From Aurantibacter sp042094015 (GTDB lineage: Bacteria; Bacteroidota; Bacteroidia; Flavobacteriales; Flavobacteriaceae): a stretch of DNA of 8,833 bases. The translations under genes and the position numbers were made by a program. The stretch spans positions 1-8,833 of the forward strand of contig NZ_JBELDZ010000095.1 in the NCBI RefSeq assembly GCF_042094015.1. Direction: 5' to 3'. Every line of letters starts with the position of its first letter. Position 1 is the first letter of the stretch. Positions 1-6,591 of the stretch are shown piece by piece. The notes below the pieces were generated by a model that was not told where the DNA came from, searched no databases, and saw only the letters and a list, made by a program, of their open reading frames with translations.

Positions 1-477
1 ATCTTCTATAAGTAATAAATTATTATTTTTTGCAACCTCGTAAACTAAATCTGAACATAACTGTCCATATAAATGCACTATTAAAATAGCTTTAGTTTTT
101 GGTGTAATTACTGCTTCAATTTTAGATGCATCTATATTAAAAGTGTTTATGTTAGGTTCTACAAAAACAGGTTTAAGACCAGAATTAATAACAGATATAA
201 TGGAAGCTATATATGTGTTTGCAGGAATTATAACCTCATCACCTATAGATAACTTATTTAATTCTATAAAACCTTTAAATATTAAAGTTAATGCATCTAA
301 ACCATTACTTGTTCCTATTGCATAATCTGTTCCGCAATACTCTGCAAATTCAGACTCAAAATTAGAAACATTTTTGCCTAATATATAATGACCTGAATCT
401 AAAAAAGAATTAAAGTTAGTTTGAAATTCATCTTTAAAACGTGCATTTATTTTATGTAGATCTAAAAACTTTATCAT
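1..477 (-). CDS. DegT/DnrJ/EryC1/StrS sugar aminotransferase, N-terminal part (3' end outside window)
   Basis: This is a PLP-dependent aminotransferase of the type that converts keto-sugar nucleotides to amino sugars for surface polysaccharide or O-antigen. Only the first 159 codons are visible; the frame is open to base 1. Seen in the sequence: the start MIKFLDLHKINARF; GTSNGLDAL at residues 55-63, the usual cofactor-phosphate loop; PANTYIAS at 85-92; VHLYGQ at 134-139; and a terminal LLLIED at 154-159, whose Asp should be the residue pairing with the PLP ring nitrogen (family EDAAQ motif). The Schiff-base lysine lies beyond the edge. Its ATG (477-475) overlaps the TGA of the upstream acyltransferase gene (476-474), so the two are probably translationally coupled. 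QdtB/FdtB-like 3-amino-3-deoxyhexose enzymes are the closest style I recognise, but the exact sugar cannot be told from this fragment. Confidence 0.9.
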   Translation of the reverse strand, partial: MIKFLDLHKINARFKDEFQTNFNSFLDSGHYILGKNVSNFESEFAEYCGTDYAIGTSNGLDALTLIFKGFIELNKLSIGDEVIIPANTYIASIISVINSGLKPVFVEPNINTFNIDASKIEAVITPKTKAILIVHLYGQLCSDLVYEVAKNNNLLLIED

Positions 478-1445
478 AACATAACTGCATCTAGTAGTTT
501 ATAATTTGATGTTTTAAACTCATAAAACGATTGTGTTATTGTTCTAGCCCCAAAACTTTCTTTAAAATACAACAATCCTTTATTGATATTCAGTCCATAA
601 TTTTCGTTAGAAACACCAAAATCAAAATATAATTTATCTTTATAAATATTAGAAAGTAACTCATTCACTAAAAAATCTAAACTTCCTGTTTCTTGTCGAG
701 AATTATTTGCTGAGATATACTGGATATGCGCAACGTATTCTGTTTCAAAAATGGTTATACCAGCAAGAATTTCGTCTTCTTTATATACATTAAATTGCTT
801 AATTTGATTTGGAAACCTATAATATAATAATTCTATTTCAGCTAAACTATGCGTTGGACTAGCATTAAAGCGTTGTTTTAAATTGGGTATTAAAATTTTA
901 TTCCAAAATTCAGAAAAGTCAGACTCTTCTGTTACTTTTAAATCTAAAGATTCAGCTTTTTTTAAACCTCTTTTTCTTAATTTACTTTGCTTATAATCTC
1001 CATTAAGATTTATAACAGACAATGCATCTACTCTATTTAATTTAGCTTTTAATAAAAACGCTAAATAATGCAGCTCATCGTTTGGAGTTAGACTATAAAA
1101 CTTAGGTAACTCTTTTATAATAAGCTTATCAATATTAATAGACTTTAAATAAATTAAAATAGCCTTAAAAACAGAAATAACATCTTCTAGCCTAATATTA
1201 GAACCATAAACTAATCCTCCATAACTTAAACCTTGGTGTGAAAACAAAGTGTTTTCTACTTTATTAGCTGGTAAAACAGCAATCAGCTTATTAGAGTTAT
1301 AAACTAACAACGAATTATCATTAAAACGATTTGAATGATAGTCCATAAAATCGCGACAAAATAAAAATGTACTGTTTTTAGATTGAGAAATTAAAGTATC
1401 CCACTCTTGCTTATTCTTATCTTGATATTGTTGTATTGTAATAAT
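474..1445 (-). CDS. GNAT/FemAB-like acyltransferase, probable ATT start
   Basis: This is a cytosolic acyltransferase of the GNAT/FemAB superfamily (Acetyltransf_6 type), often found beside sugar aminotransferases in polysaccharide loci. The first ATG is at 1346 (290 aa), but the frame stays open upstream to a TAA at 1451-1449. The added stretch reads ITIQQYQDKNKQEW and then STFLFCRDFMDYHS, the conserved-looking N-terminus of this family. That stretch contains no ATG, GTG or TTG, so I place the start at ATT 1445 (323 aa). In 323-aa numbering: SHQGLSYGGLVYG at 69-81, a basic KLRKRGLKKA at 155-164 typical of FemAB-like folds, and the C-terminal GNAT fold at about 209-303 with FDFGVSNENYGLN. It overlaps the following aminotransferase by four bases (ATGA). 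A likely role is N-acylation of the amino sugar made by that neighbour; this is inferred from context only. If ATT is not used, the product would lack its first strand and helix. Confidence 0.8.
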   Translation of the reverse strand: MITIQQYQDKNKQEWDTLISQSKNSTFLFCRDFMDYHSNRFNDNSLLVYNSNKLIAVLPANKVENTLFSHQGLSYGGLVYGSNIRLEDVISVFKAILIYLKSINIDKLIIKELPKFYSLTPNDELHYLAFLLKAKLNRVDALSVINLNGDYKQSKLRKRGLKKAESLDLKVTEESDFSEFWNKILIPNLKQRFNASPTHSLAEIELLYYRFPNQIKQFNVYKEDEILAGITIFETEYVAHIQYISANNSRQETGSLDFLVNELLSNIYKDKLYFDFGVSNENYGLNINKGLLYFKESFGARTITQSFYEFKTSNYKLLDAVML

Positions 1446-1508
1446 AGTTTAATTATTTAGAATTATAAAAAAGCTTTATTAACTGTAATAACAAATACGT
1501 TTTTATTA

Positions 1509-1742
1509 TTAAACAGTTCTCTTAATAAATAAATAATAAAAATTAATCCCTAAAATAGCAGTGTTTGTAATAACTATTGGAATAGATAAATCTAATAGAA
1601 TTCCGTAAATAACAAATAGAAAACAACCTAAAGAATTGACATAACGTAAGGTCTTAATATCTTTCATTAAAAAAGAAATTAAAACACCTAAAGAAGCTGC
1701 ATAACCAACCCATTCTGTAACCGAAACACCTAAAAAATCCAT
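1509..1742 (-). CDS. Small three-helix membrane protein, SemiSWEET/YgjV-like
   Basis: This 77-residue inner-membrane protein has three predicted helices, at about residues 9-27, 33-51 and 54-73. The layout and spaced residues (WVGYAASLGVLISFLMK, then LRYVNSLGCFLFVIYG, then PIVITNTAILGINFYYL) resemble the triple-helix bundle of SemiSWEET/PQ-loop transporters and the YgjV group: a W/Y-G pair ending helix 2, and P...N in helix 3. SemiSWEETs dimerise to move small sugars; whether this one transports anything is unknown. The frame extends 12 codons upstream to an ATG at 1778, but that extension lies inside the terminator hairpin at 1766-1798 and adds nonconserved residues, so the ATG at 1742 is preferred. 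It sits 63 bases before the acyltransferase gene on the same strand. Proteins like this are sometimes mislabelled uroporphyrinogen decarboxylase; nothing here supports that name. Confidence 0.75.
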   Translation of the reverse strand: MDFLGVSVTEWVGYAASLGVLISFLMKDIKTLRYVNSLGCFLFVIYGILLDLSIPIVITNTAILGINFYYLFIKRTV

Positions 1743-1765
1743 ACTATATAATTTTAATTCATAAA

Positions 1766-1798
1766 AAAAGAGAAGCACTAAAGTAGTACTTCTCTTTT
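1766..1798 (-). terminator. Intrinsic terminator after typA
   Basis: Read on the minus strand, the arms AAAAGAGAAGTACTA and TAGTGCTTCTCTTTT form a 15-bp stem with one G-U pair and a three-base CTT loop. The T-run continues to seven Ts (1769-1763). It begins 23 bases after the typA stop codon, as expected for a Rho-independent terminator. The orientation fits the minus strand, where the arm mismatch becomes a G-U wobble and the T-run follows the stem. It ends only about 20 bases before the start codon of the next minus-strand gene, so that gene has almost no room for a promoter after the terminator. Confidence 0.85.
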
Positions 1799-1820
1799 AA
1801 ATATAATATGATTTAAAAAA

Positions 1821-3620
1821 TTAAATCGATTTATTACGTTTACGCTCATTTTCTGTTAAGAATACTTTACGCAATCTTAAAAAATTAGGTGTAACCTCAA
1901 CATATTCATCTTTTTGGATATATTCTAAAGCTTCTTCTAAAGAAAATTTAATTGCCGGAACAATTTTAGCTTTATCATCTGCTCCAGAAGAACGTACGTT
2001 AGATAACTTTTTAGTTTTAGTAATATTTACAGCCATATCATCCTGACGAGAATTCTCTCCAATAACCTGACCTTCGTAAATATCCTCACCTGGATCTACA
2101 AAAAACTTACCTCTATCTTGTAACTTATCAATAGAATAAGGAATTGCTTGACCTTTTTCCATAGATACTAAAGATCCATTCTGACGCTCAGGAATTCCAC
2201 CTTTTAAAGGTTGGTATTCTTTAAATCTGTGAGCCATAATTGCCTCTCCAGCTGTAGCAGTTAATAATTGGTTACGTAATCCAATAATACCACGAGATGG
2301 TACCATAAATTCTATAACCATACGGTCGCCTTTAGCTTCCATACTTAACATTTCTCCTTTACGCATTGTAACTAATTCCACTGCTTTACCAGAAACATTC
2401 TCGGGTAAATCAATAGTCATTTCTTCAACTGGCTCACATTTAACACCATCAATTTCTTTAATGATTACCTGTGGTTGACCAATTTGAAGTTCGTAACCTT
2501 CACGACGCATCGTTTCTATTAAAACCGATAAGTGTAATACTCCACGACCAAAAACAATAAATTTATCAGCACTATCAGTTTCGTTTACACGTAACGCTAA
2601 GTTTTTCTCTAATTCTTTATTTAAACGATCTTTAATATGACGAGATGTTACAAACTTTCCATCTTTTCCAAAGAAAGGTGAGTCGTTAATTGTAAACAAC
2701 ATACTCATTGTTGGCTCATCAATAGCTATTGATTTTAAACCTTCAGGATTTTCAAAATCAGCAACAGTATCACCAATCTCAAAACCTTCTAAACCAACAA
2801 TAGCACAAATATCTCCAGTTTGAACTTCTTCGACTTTTATACGTCCAAGTCCTTCAAAAATATGAAGTTCTTTAATTTTGTTTTTAACAATAGAACCATC
2901 TCTTTTTACCAAAGAAATTTGTTGCCCTACTTTTAAGTTTCCTCTAGTTAAACGTCCAATAGCAATACGTCCTGTAAAACTAGAAAAATCTAACGATGTA
3001 ATTAACATTTGCGTATTACCTTCTTCAATTTTTGGCTCAGGAATATGCTCTATAACCATATCTAATAAAGGCTCTACATTTTCAGTTTGATTTTGCCAAT
3101 CATCACTCATCCAGTTATTCTTAGCTGAACCATAAACTGTTGGAAAATCTAACTGCCATTCTTCTGCTCCAAGTTCAAACATTAAGTCAAAAACCTTTTC
3201 GTGAACAATGTCTGGTGTACAGTTTTCTTTATCTACTTTATTTACAACTACACAAGGCTTTAACCCTAAGTCAATTGCTTTTTGTAATACAAAACGTGTT
3301 TGTGGCATTGGGCCTTCAAAAGCATCTACTAAAAGTAAAACACCATCAGCCATATTTAATACACGTTCAACTTCACCTCCAAAATCGGCGTGACCTGGTG
3401 TATCAATAATGTTAATTTTTGTATCCTTATAGATTACAGAAACGTTTTTAGACGTAATAGTAATACCACGCTCACGTTCTAAATCGTTGTTATCAAGAAT
3501 TAAATCACCTGTGTTTTCGTTTTCACGAAATAACTGACAATGATACATGATCTTATCAACCAACGTCGTTTTACCGTGGTCAACGTGTGCAATAATTGCA
3601 ATGTTTTTAATTTTAGCCAT
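1821..3620 (-). CDS. typA: Ribosome-associated translational GTPase TypA/BipA
   Basis: TypA (BipA) is an EF-G-like GTPase that binds the 70S ribosome and assists ribosome assembly and stress adaptation. At 599 residues it is full length for the family (about 600). The GTPase domain shows AHVDHGKTT at 11-19 (P-loop), RERGITI at 49-55 (switch I), DTPGHADFGGEVER at 73-86 (switch II, with the catalytic-type His77) and NKVD at 127-130 (base recognition). Domain II, the EF-G-like domains III and V, and the TypA-specific C-terminal region follow; PSRGIIGLRNQLLT and GEAIMAHRFKEY are characteristic of BipA rather than EF-G or LepA. The ATG at 3620 gives the usual MAKIKNIAIIAHVDHGK start. It is transcribed alone, divergently from kdsA, with a -7 element at 3654-3647 and a strong terminator after the stop. 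Codon use matches its neighbours and the frame is intact. Confidence 0.98.
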   Translation of the reverse strand: MAKIKNIAIIAHVDHGKTTLVDKIMYHCQLFRENENTGDLILDNNDLERERGITITSKNVSVIYKDTKINIIDTPGHADFGGEVERVLNMADGVLLLVDAFEGPMPQTRFVLQKAIDLGLKPCVVVNKVDKENCTPDIVHEKVFDLMFELGAEEWQLDFPTVYGSAKNNWMSDDWQNQTENVEPLLDMVIEHIPEPKIEEGNTQMLITSLDFSSFTGRIAIGRLTRGNLKVGQQISLVKRDGSIVKNKIKELHIFEGLGRIKVEEVQTGDICAIVGLEGFEIGDTVADFENPEGLKSIAIDEPTMSMLFTINDSPFFGKDGKFVTSRHIKDRLNKELEKNLALRVNETDSADKFIVFGRGVLHLSVLIETMRREGYELQIGQPQVIIKEIDGVKCEPVEEMTIDLPENVSGKAVELVTMRKGEMLSMEAKGDRMVIEFMVPSRGIIGLRNQLLTATAGEAIMAHRFKEYQPLKGGIPERQNGSLVSMEKGQAIPYSIDKLQDRGKFFVDPGEDIYEGQVIGENSRQDDMAVNITKTKKLSNVRSSGADDKAKIVPAIKFSLEEALEYIQKDEYVEVTPNFLRLRKVFLTENERKRNKSI

Positions 3621-3646
3621 AATAATGCTGCCTTATTTTAAGGGTG

Positions 3647-3654
3647 CAAATGTA
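3647..3654 (-). promoter_or_regulatory. Bacteroidetes -7 promoter element of typA
   Basis: On the minus strand these bases read TACATTTG, a perfect match to the Bacteroidetes TAnnTTTG -7 consensus, 26 bases before the typA ATG. I see no good TTG -33 element at the usual spacing, so the call rests on the -7 match and position. Confidence 0.6.
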
Positions 3655-3813
3655 CTCAATTTTTATTGATTAACAGTATCTTTTATTTATTTGAACATTT
3701 CCTTATTATAAAAAAGCAAAAACATATTATTAAACATTATATATTTTAAAATATAAAACCTCTAAAAAGCACCAAATTGTAGTTTAAAAAGAATAAAAGT
3801 AAAACCATAATAG

Positions 3814-3821
3814 TATCTTTG
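3814..3821 (+). promoter_or_regulatory. Bacteroidetes -7 promoter element of kdsA
   Basis: TATCTTTG matches TAnnTTTG exactly and lies 27 bases before the chosen kdsA ATG, giving an expected leader of about 20 bases. Its last three bases (TTG, 3819-3821) could be misread as an upstream start codon in frame with kdsA; as part of the promoter they should not be translated. No clear -33 TTG is visible. Confidence 0.65.
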
Positions 3822-3848
3822 CATAGCAATTTTAGATTACATATAAAT

Positions 3849-4667
3849 ATGAAACTTCAAGACATCCCAAAATTAAAACATACAGATTCTAACAATTTCT
3901 TTCTTTTATGTGGTCCATGTGCTATTGAAGGTGAAGATATGGCACTTAGAATTGCTGAAAGAGTTTTGACTATTTCAGATAAATTAAATATTCCATATAT
4001 TTTTAAAGGTAGTTTTAAAAAAGCAAACCGAAGTAGAATAGATAGTTTTACAGGTATTGGAAATGAGAAAGCGTTAGAAATTTTAGCTAAAGTTTCTGAA
4101 ACATTTGATGTTCCTACAGTTACAGATATTCACGAAAGTAGCGATGCTAATCTTGCGGCACAATATGTAGATGTATTACAAATCCCTGCATTTTTAGTTA
4201 GACAAACAGATTTAGTGGTTGCGGCTGCTAAAACAGGAAAAGTAGTAAATCTTAAAAAAGGACAATTTATGAGTCCTGAAGCTATGAAACATGCAGTTCA
4301 AAAAGTAAAAGATGCTGGTAGTAACAAAGCTTGGATTACAGATAGAGGAACTATGTTTGGTTACCAAGATATGATTGTAGACTTTAGAGGTATTCCAACA
4401 ATGAAAGAGTTTGCTCCTACAGTTTTAGATGTTACACATTCTTTACAGCAACCAAATCAAACAACTGGTGTTACTGGCGGAAGACCAGATATGATAGAAA
4501 CTATTGCTCGTGCTGGTATTGTAAACCATGTAGATGGATTATTTATTGAAACGCATTTTGACCCTGCAAATGCAAAAAGTGATGGCGCAAATATGCTACA
4601 TTTAGATAATTTAGAAGGTTTACTTACAAACCTAACTAAAATTAGAGCTACAATTAATAGTTTATAA
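3849..4667 (+). CDS. kdsA: 3-deoxy-8-phosphooctulonate (Kdo-8-P) synthase, metal-dependent type
   Basis: KdsA condenses phosphoenolpyruvate with arabinose 5-phosphate to Kdo-8-phosphate, the committed step to the Kdo of lipopolysaccharide, in the cytosol. The 272-residue product is full length. Visible motifs: CGPCAIEG at 21-28, FKGSFKKANRS at 52-62, PAFLVRQTDL in the middle, a GTMFGYQD loop, DVTHSLQ at 194-200, and IETHFDPANAKSDGAN. Cys24, His197, Glu234 and Asp245 line up with the four metal ligands known from the Aquifex aeolicus enzyme (Cys11, His185, Glu222, Asp233) with near-identical spacing. This is therefore the metal-dependent class, not the E. coli type that has Asn at the Cys position. 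The start MKLQDIP at 3849 is chosen because the in-frame TTG at 3819 falls inside the -7 box. Seven bases separate its stop from the next gene, suggesting an operon. Confidence 0.96.
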   Translation: MKLQDIPKLKHTDSNNFFLLCGPCAIEGEDMALRIAERVLTISDKLNIPYIFKGSFKKANRSRIDSFTGIGNEKALEILAKVSETFDVPTVTDIHESSDANLAAQYVDVLQIPAFLVRQTDLVVAAAKTGKVVNLKKGQFMSPEAMKHAVQKVKDAGSNKAWITDRGTMFGYQDMIVDFRGIPTMKEFAPTVLDVTHSLQQPNQTTGVTGGRPDMIETIARAGIVNHVDGLFIETHFDPANAKSDGANMLHLDNLEGLLTNLTKIRATINSL

Positions 4668-4674
4668 TATAGTA

Positions 4675-5514
4675 ATGCAAAAATTAGTATTAATACTTTT
4701 TATTCTATTAAACTTCAGTTCTTCCTTTGGACAAGACTCTTTATATACCTCTTCCAAAAAAGGTAAAATATTTATAAGTTGGGGCGGAAATAGAGAATCT
4801 TATTCTAAATCAGACATTCGTTTTCAAGGAAGTAATTATGATTTTACTGTAGAAGATGCTACAGCTTATGATAGACCTAAAGGTTGGCATATAGATTATA
4901 TTAATCCTGCAAGGATGACTATACCACAAACCAATTTTAAATTAGGTTATTTTATTACAGATAATTACGCTATTTCTATTGGTGTAGACCATATGAAATA
5001 CGTTATGGACAGAAACCAAACCAGACGAATTAATGGCTATATAGATCTTCCTGTTACAGAGCAAGGCGCTGCATTTAACGGAACATATAATGGCTCTGAA
5101 TTTCTAGTTAGTGAAGATATGTTAAAATTTGAACATACAGATGGACTAAACTATGTAAACACTGAGTTTTCTAGACATGATGATTTGTCTTATTTATTTG
5201 GAATTACAAATACAGATAAATTTCAAATTAATATAAATGAAGGTATTGGGTTAGGTTTACTTTACCCTAAAACTAACACCACACTTTTATACAAACAACA
5301 ACAAGACGATTTCCATTGGTCTGGGTTTGGTGCTTCTGTAAGAGTTGGATTAAACTTTACGTTTTTTAAACATTTTTTTATTGCTACAGATTTAAAAGGT
5401 GGCTTTATTAATATGAATGATATAAGAACCACTAAAAACACTAACGAAAAAGCATCTCAGAAATTCTTTTTCTTACAACGTATTATTTCTTTTGGTGGGA
5501 TATTTAAGTTGTAA
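4675..5514 (+). CDS. Secreted hypothetical protein, probable outer-membrane beta-barrel
   Basis: I do not recognise a named family. The 279-residue product begins with a clear signal peptide: Lys3, a hydrophobic run at about 4-14, and a likely signal peptidase I cut in SFG-QD after residue 19. The rest alternates polar and hydrophobic residues in short strands separated by Asn/Asp/Gly-rich turns, for example NFKLGYFITDNYAISIGVDH, INEGIGLGLLYP, FGASVRVGLNFTFF and FIATDLKGGFIN. It ends in IISFGGIFKL. This fits a small outer-membrane beta-barrel of the kind common in Bacteroidetes, although the final residue is Leu rather than the classic Phe. It starts seven bases after the kdsA stop with no promoter or terminator between them, so it is probably co-transcribed; an envelope role is reasonable but unproven. 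Confidence 0.8.
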   Translation: MQKLVLILFILLNFSSSFGQDSLYTSSKKGKIFISWGGNRESYSKSDIRFQGSNYDFTVEDATAYDRPKGWHIDYINPARMTIPQTNFKLGYFITDNYAISIGVDHMKYVMDRNQTRRINGYIDLPVTEQGAAFNGTYNGSEFLVSEDMLKFEHTDGLNYVNTEFSRHDDLSYLFGITNTDKFQININEGIGLGLLYPKTNTTLLYKQQQDDFHWSGFGASVRVGLNFTFFKHFFIATDLKGGFINMNDIRTTKNTNEKASQKFFFLQRIISFGGIFKL

Positions 5515-5563
5515 ATTATATAAAAAATTCTGTTTATTTATATATAACAACTGTTTTGTTTTA
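5507..5563 (+). terminator. Possible weak AT-rich terminator after the kdsA-barrel pair
   Basis: AGTTGT (5507-5512) and ACAACT (5547-5552) are perfect inverted arms. AT-only inner segments (TTATATA and TATATATA) can extend the stem with a bulge, and GTTTTGTTTT follows. The loop is long and the stem mostly A-T, so it may be chance in such AT-rich DNA. Confidence 0.3.
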
Positions 5564-5571
5564 TAACTTTA
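5564..5571 (+). promoter_or_regulatory. Candidate -7 element of the lipoprotein gene
   Basis: TAACTTTA matches seven of eight bases of TAnnTTTG and lies 37 bases before the ATG at 5609. There is no convincing -33 element, so this is a weak call. Confidence 0.3.
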
Positions 5572-5608
5572 TAGACTACCTTAATTTTTTATTATATATA
5601 TAATTAAT

Positions 5609-6022
5609 ATGATTAGAATTTTATTTATCGTTTTTCTAAGTACGCTTTACTGTTCTTGTTCAGCACAAAAAAACAATAAAACAACTGAAAACGCAACAAC
5701 CGTTTCTATTATTAATTTAATATCTAATCCTTTAAAATACCATAATAAAAAAATTATTTTAAATGGTTACTTGAAATTTGAACATGAAGGAAATGCAATA
5801 TATTTAAACAAAGAGGACTATCTATCTACAAATAGCATTAATGCTATTTATATTAGAATTTCTGACACTAAAATTATAGAGAATGGTTTTAATTATTCAG
5901 ATGATTTTTCAGGAATGATTCAAGGTGTTTTTGATAAAAACGACAAAGGTCATTTAGGTTTGTTTAGCGGTAGCATAAATAGAATTGAAGGAATAATTTT
6001 AAATGAATTAAGGACAGAATGA
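5609..6022 (+). CDS. Small probable lipoprotein with OB-fold-like domain
   Basis: This 137-residue exported protein has no assignable function. The N-terminus MIRILFIVFLSTLYCSCSAQ is a short signal peptide with a lipobox-like YCSC, so Cys17 is the likely lipidated residue; the -3 Tyr is not ideal, and Cys15 is an alternative. A single domain follows at about 32-132: VSIINLISNPLKYHNKKI, then LNGYLKFEHEGNAIYLNKEDY, then GMIQGVFDKNDKGHLGLFSG. I recall this pattern (NP.KY..K.I...G.L..E.EGNA.YL and G.F....KGH.G..SG) from conserved Bacteroidetes hypothetical proteins; the strand order suggests an OB-like barrel. It is 94 bases after the barrel gene with its own weak promoter candidate, and converges on the DUF1801 gene. 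Full length and intact. Confidence 0.75.
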   Translation: MIRILFIVFLSTLYCSCSAQKNNKTTENATTVSIINLISNPLKYHNKKIILNGYLKFEHEGNAIYLNKEDYLSTNSINAIYIRISDTKIIENGFNYSDDFSGMIQGVFDKNDKGHLGLFSGSINRIEGIILNELRTE

Positions 6023-6121
6023 TTTAATTAATTATTTTTTTATGCCATATAATGTTAAAAAAGGTTTTCTTAATTTACAGGTATAATTTAATCAGATTTA
6101 AAAAAATCAGCTCCTCTTAAA

Positions 6122-6469
6122 TCAATCACCTTCATAATTTTTCAGCATTTCTAAAACATAGATTAAAACAACATCATTTATATCTCTTCTAGACTTGTAA
6201 CGTAAAGAAGCTACCACTTTTCGTTTTTCTTTTACAAACAACTCGGAATACTGTTCCATTATTTCAGAATGCCAAAAGCATAAATCTACATAACCTTTAG
6301 ATTGATTGAGATAACAAATTGGTTTCTTTCCTATCATAAAAAAAGGAATTTTCCATTTATAATGCAATTCAATATCTGGAATAACAGCTTCAACTATAGA
6401 TTTTAAATCTAATAAAACAGACTTAAAAGGCTCTTCTTGTTTTAATATGTAAGCTTCAGCTGGATTCAA
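6122..6469 (-). CDS. DUF1801 (YdhG-like) protein, TTG start
   Basis: This 115-residue soluble protein belongs to the DUF1801 family, a small alpha/beta fold of unknown biochemical role (YdhG/YdeI-like). Recognised features: MNPAEAYILKQEEPFKSVL at the N-terminus, ELHYKWKIPFF at 34-44, KPICYLNQSKGYVDLCFW at 49-66, the characteristic core, and VASLRYKSRRDI at 86-97. The only plausible start is TTG at 6469-6467: it gives the conserved M-N-P-A-E opening, and the in-frame codons upstream reach a TAG at 6493-6491 without any ATG or GTG. It is convergent with the lipoprotein gene and divergent from the membrane-protein gene at 6592, so it stands alone. On the minus strand TATTTTAG near 6500 resembles a -7 element imperfectly. 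Confidence 0.85.
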   Translation of the reverse strand: MNPAEAYILKQEEPFKSVLLDLKSIVEAVIPDIELHYKWKIPFFMIGKKPICYLNQSKGYVDLCFWHSEIMEQYSELFVKEKRKVVASLRYKSRRDINDVVLIYVLEMLKNYEGD

Positions 6470-6563
6470 AACTATATTTTTAAGACAACTCTAAAATACG
6501 CACTTTAAAAAGACAGAATGTTAAATTCTTTAAAAATTATTAGATAGTTTCAATAAATTAAAC

Positions 6564-6571
6564 TTACTTTG
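6564..6571 (+). promoter_or_regulatory. -7 element of the membrane protein/regulator operon
   Basis: TTACTTTG matches seven of eight bases of TAnnTTTG and lies 20 bases before the ATG at 6592. Its last six bases are also the left half of the inverted repeat at 6566-6582, the layout expected for a repressed promoter. Confidence 0.55.
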
Positions 6572-6587
6572 CATTTCAAAGTACTTT
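6566..6587 (+). promoter_or_regulatory. Putative operator 1 for the winged-helix regulator
   Basis: ACTTTGCATTTCAAAGT (6566-6582) is a 17-bp inverted repeat with one mismatch. Its right half runs into AAAGTACTTT (6578-6587), a perfect 10-bp palindrome, so the site holds three ACTTT half-sites in alternating orientation. The same 22-bp element with a single base change lies before creD at 7590-7611. The overlap with the -7 box suggests repression. The most likely binder is the regulator encoded at 7255-7548, inferred from proximity. Confidence 0.7.
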
Positions 6588-6591
6588 TATT

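Noticed and set aside
143..325. 60-codon plus-strand open frame
   Set aside because: It lies antisense inside the aminotransferase, whose motifs are clear; the translation has no recognisable features.
1467..1518. Inverted repeat AACTGT/ACAGTT with a T-run after the SemiSWEET-like gene on the minus strand
   Set aside because: Six perfect pairs, then a bulge, a long loop and an eight-base gap to the T-run; too weak for a terminator in AT-rich DNA, though termination cannot be excluded.
1743..1778. Twelve-codon N-terminal extension of the SemiSWEET/YgjV-like protein
   Set aside because: It falls within the typA terminator hairpin, and the residues precede the natural MDFLGVSVTEWVGY start.
2878..3409. 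Three overlapping plus-strand open frames (2878-3090, 3140-3409, 3208-3393)
   Set aside because: All are antisense to the conserved typA coding sequence and have no domain, signal or context.
3819..3848. Upstream TTG start adding ten residues to kdsA
   Set aside because: The TTG is the end of the TATCTTTG -7 promoter element, so it would lie upstream of the transcript start.
6023..6121. Search for a terminator between the convergent lipoprotein and DUF1801 genes
   Set aside because: Only short A-T stems such as GATTT/AAATC were seen; no convincing hairpin with a T-run.
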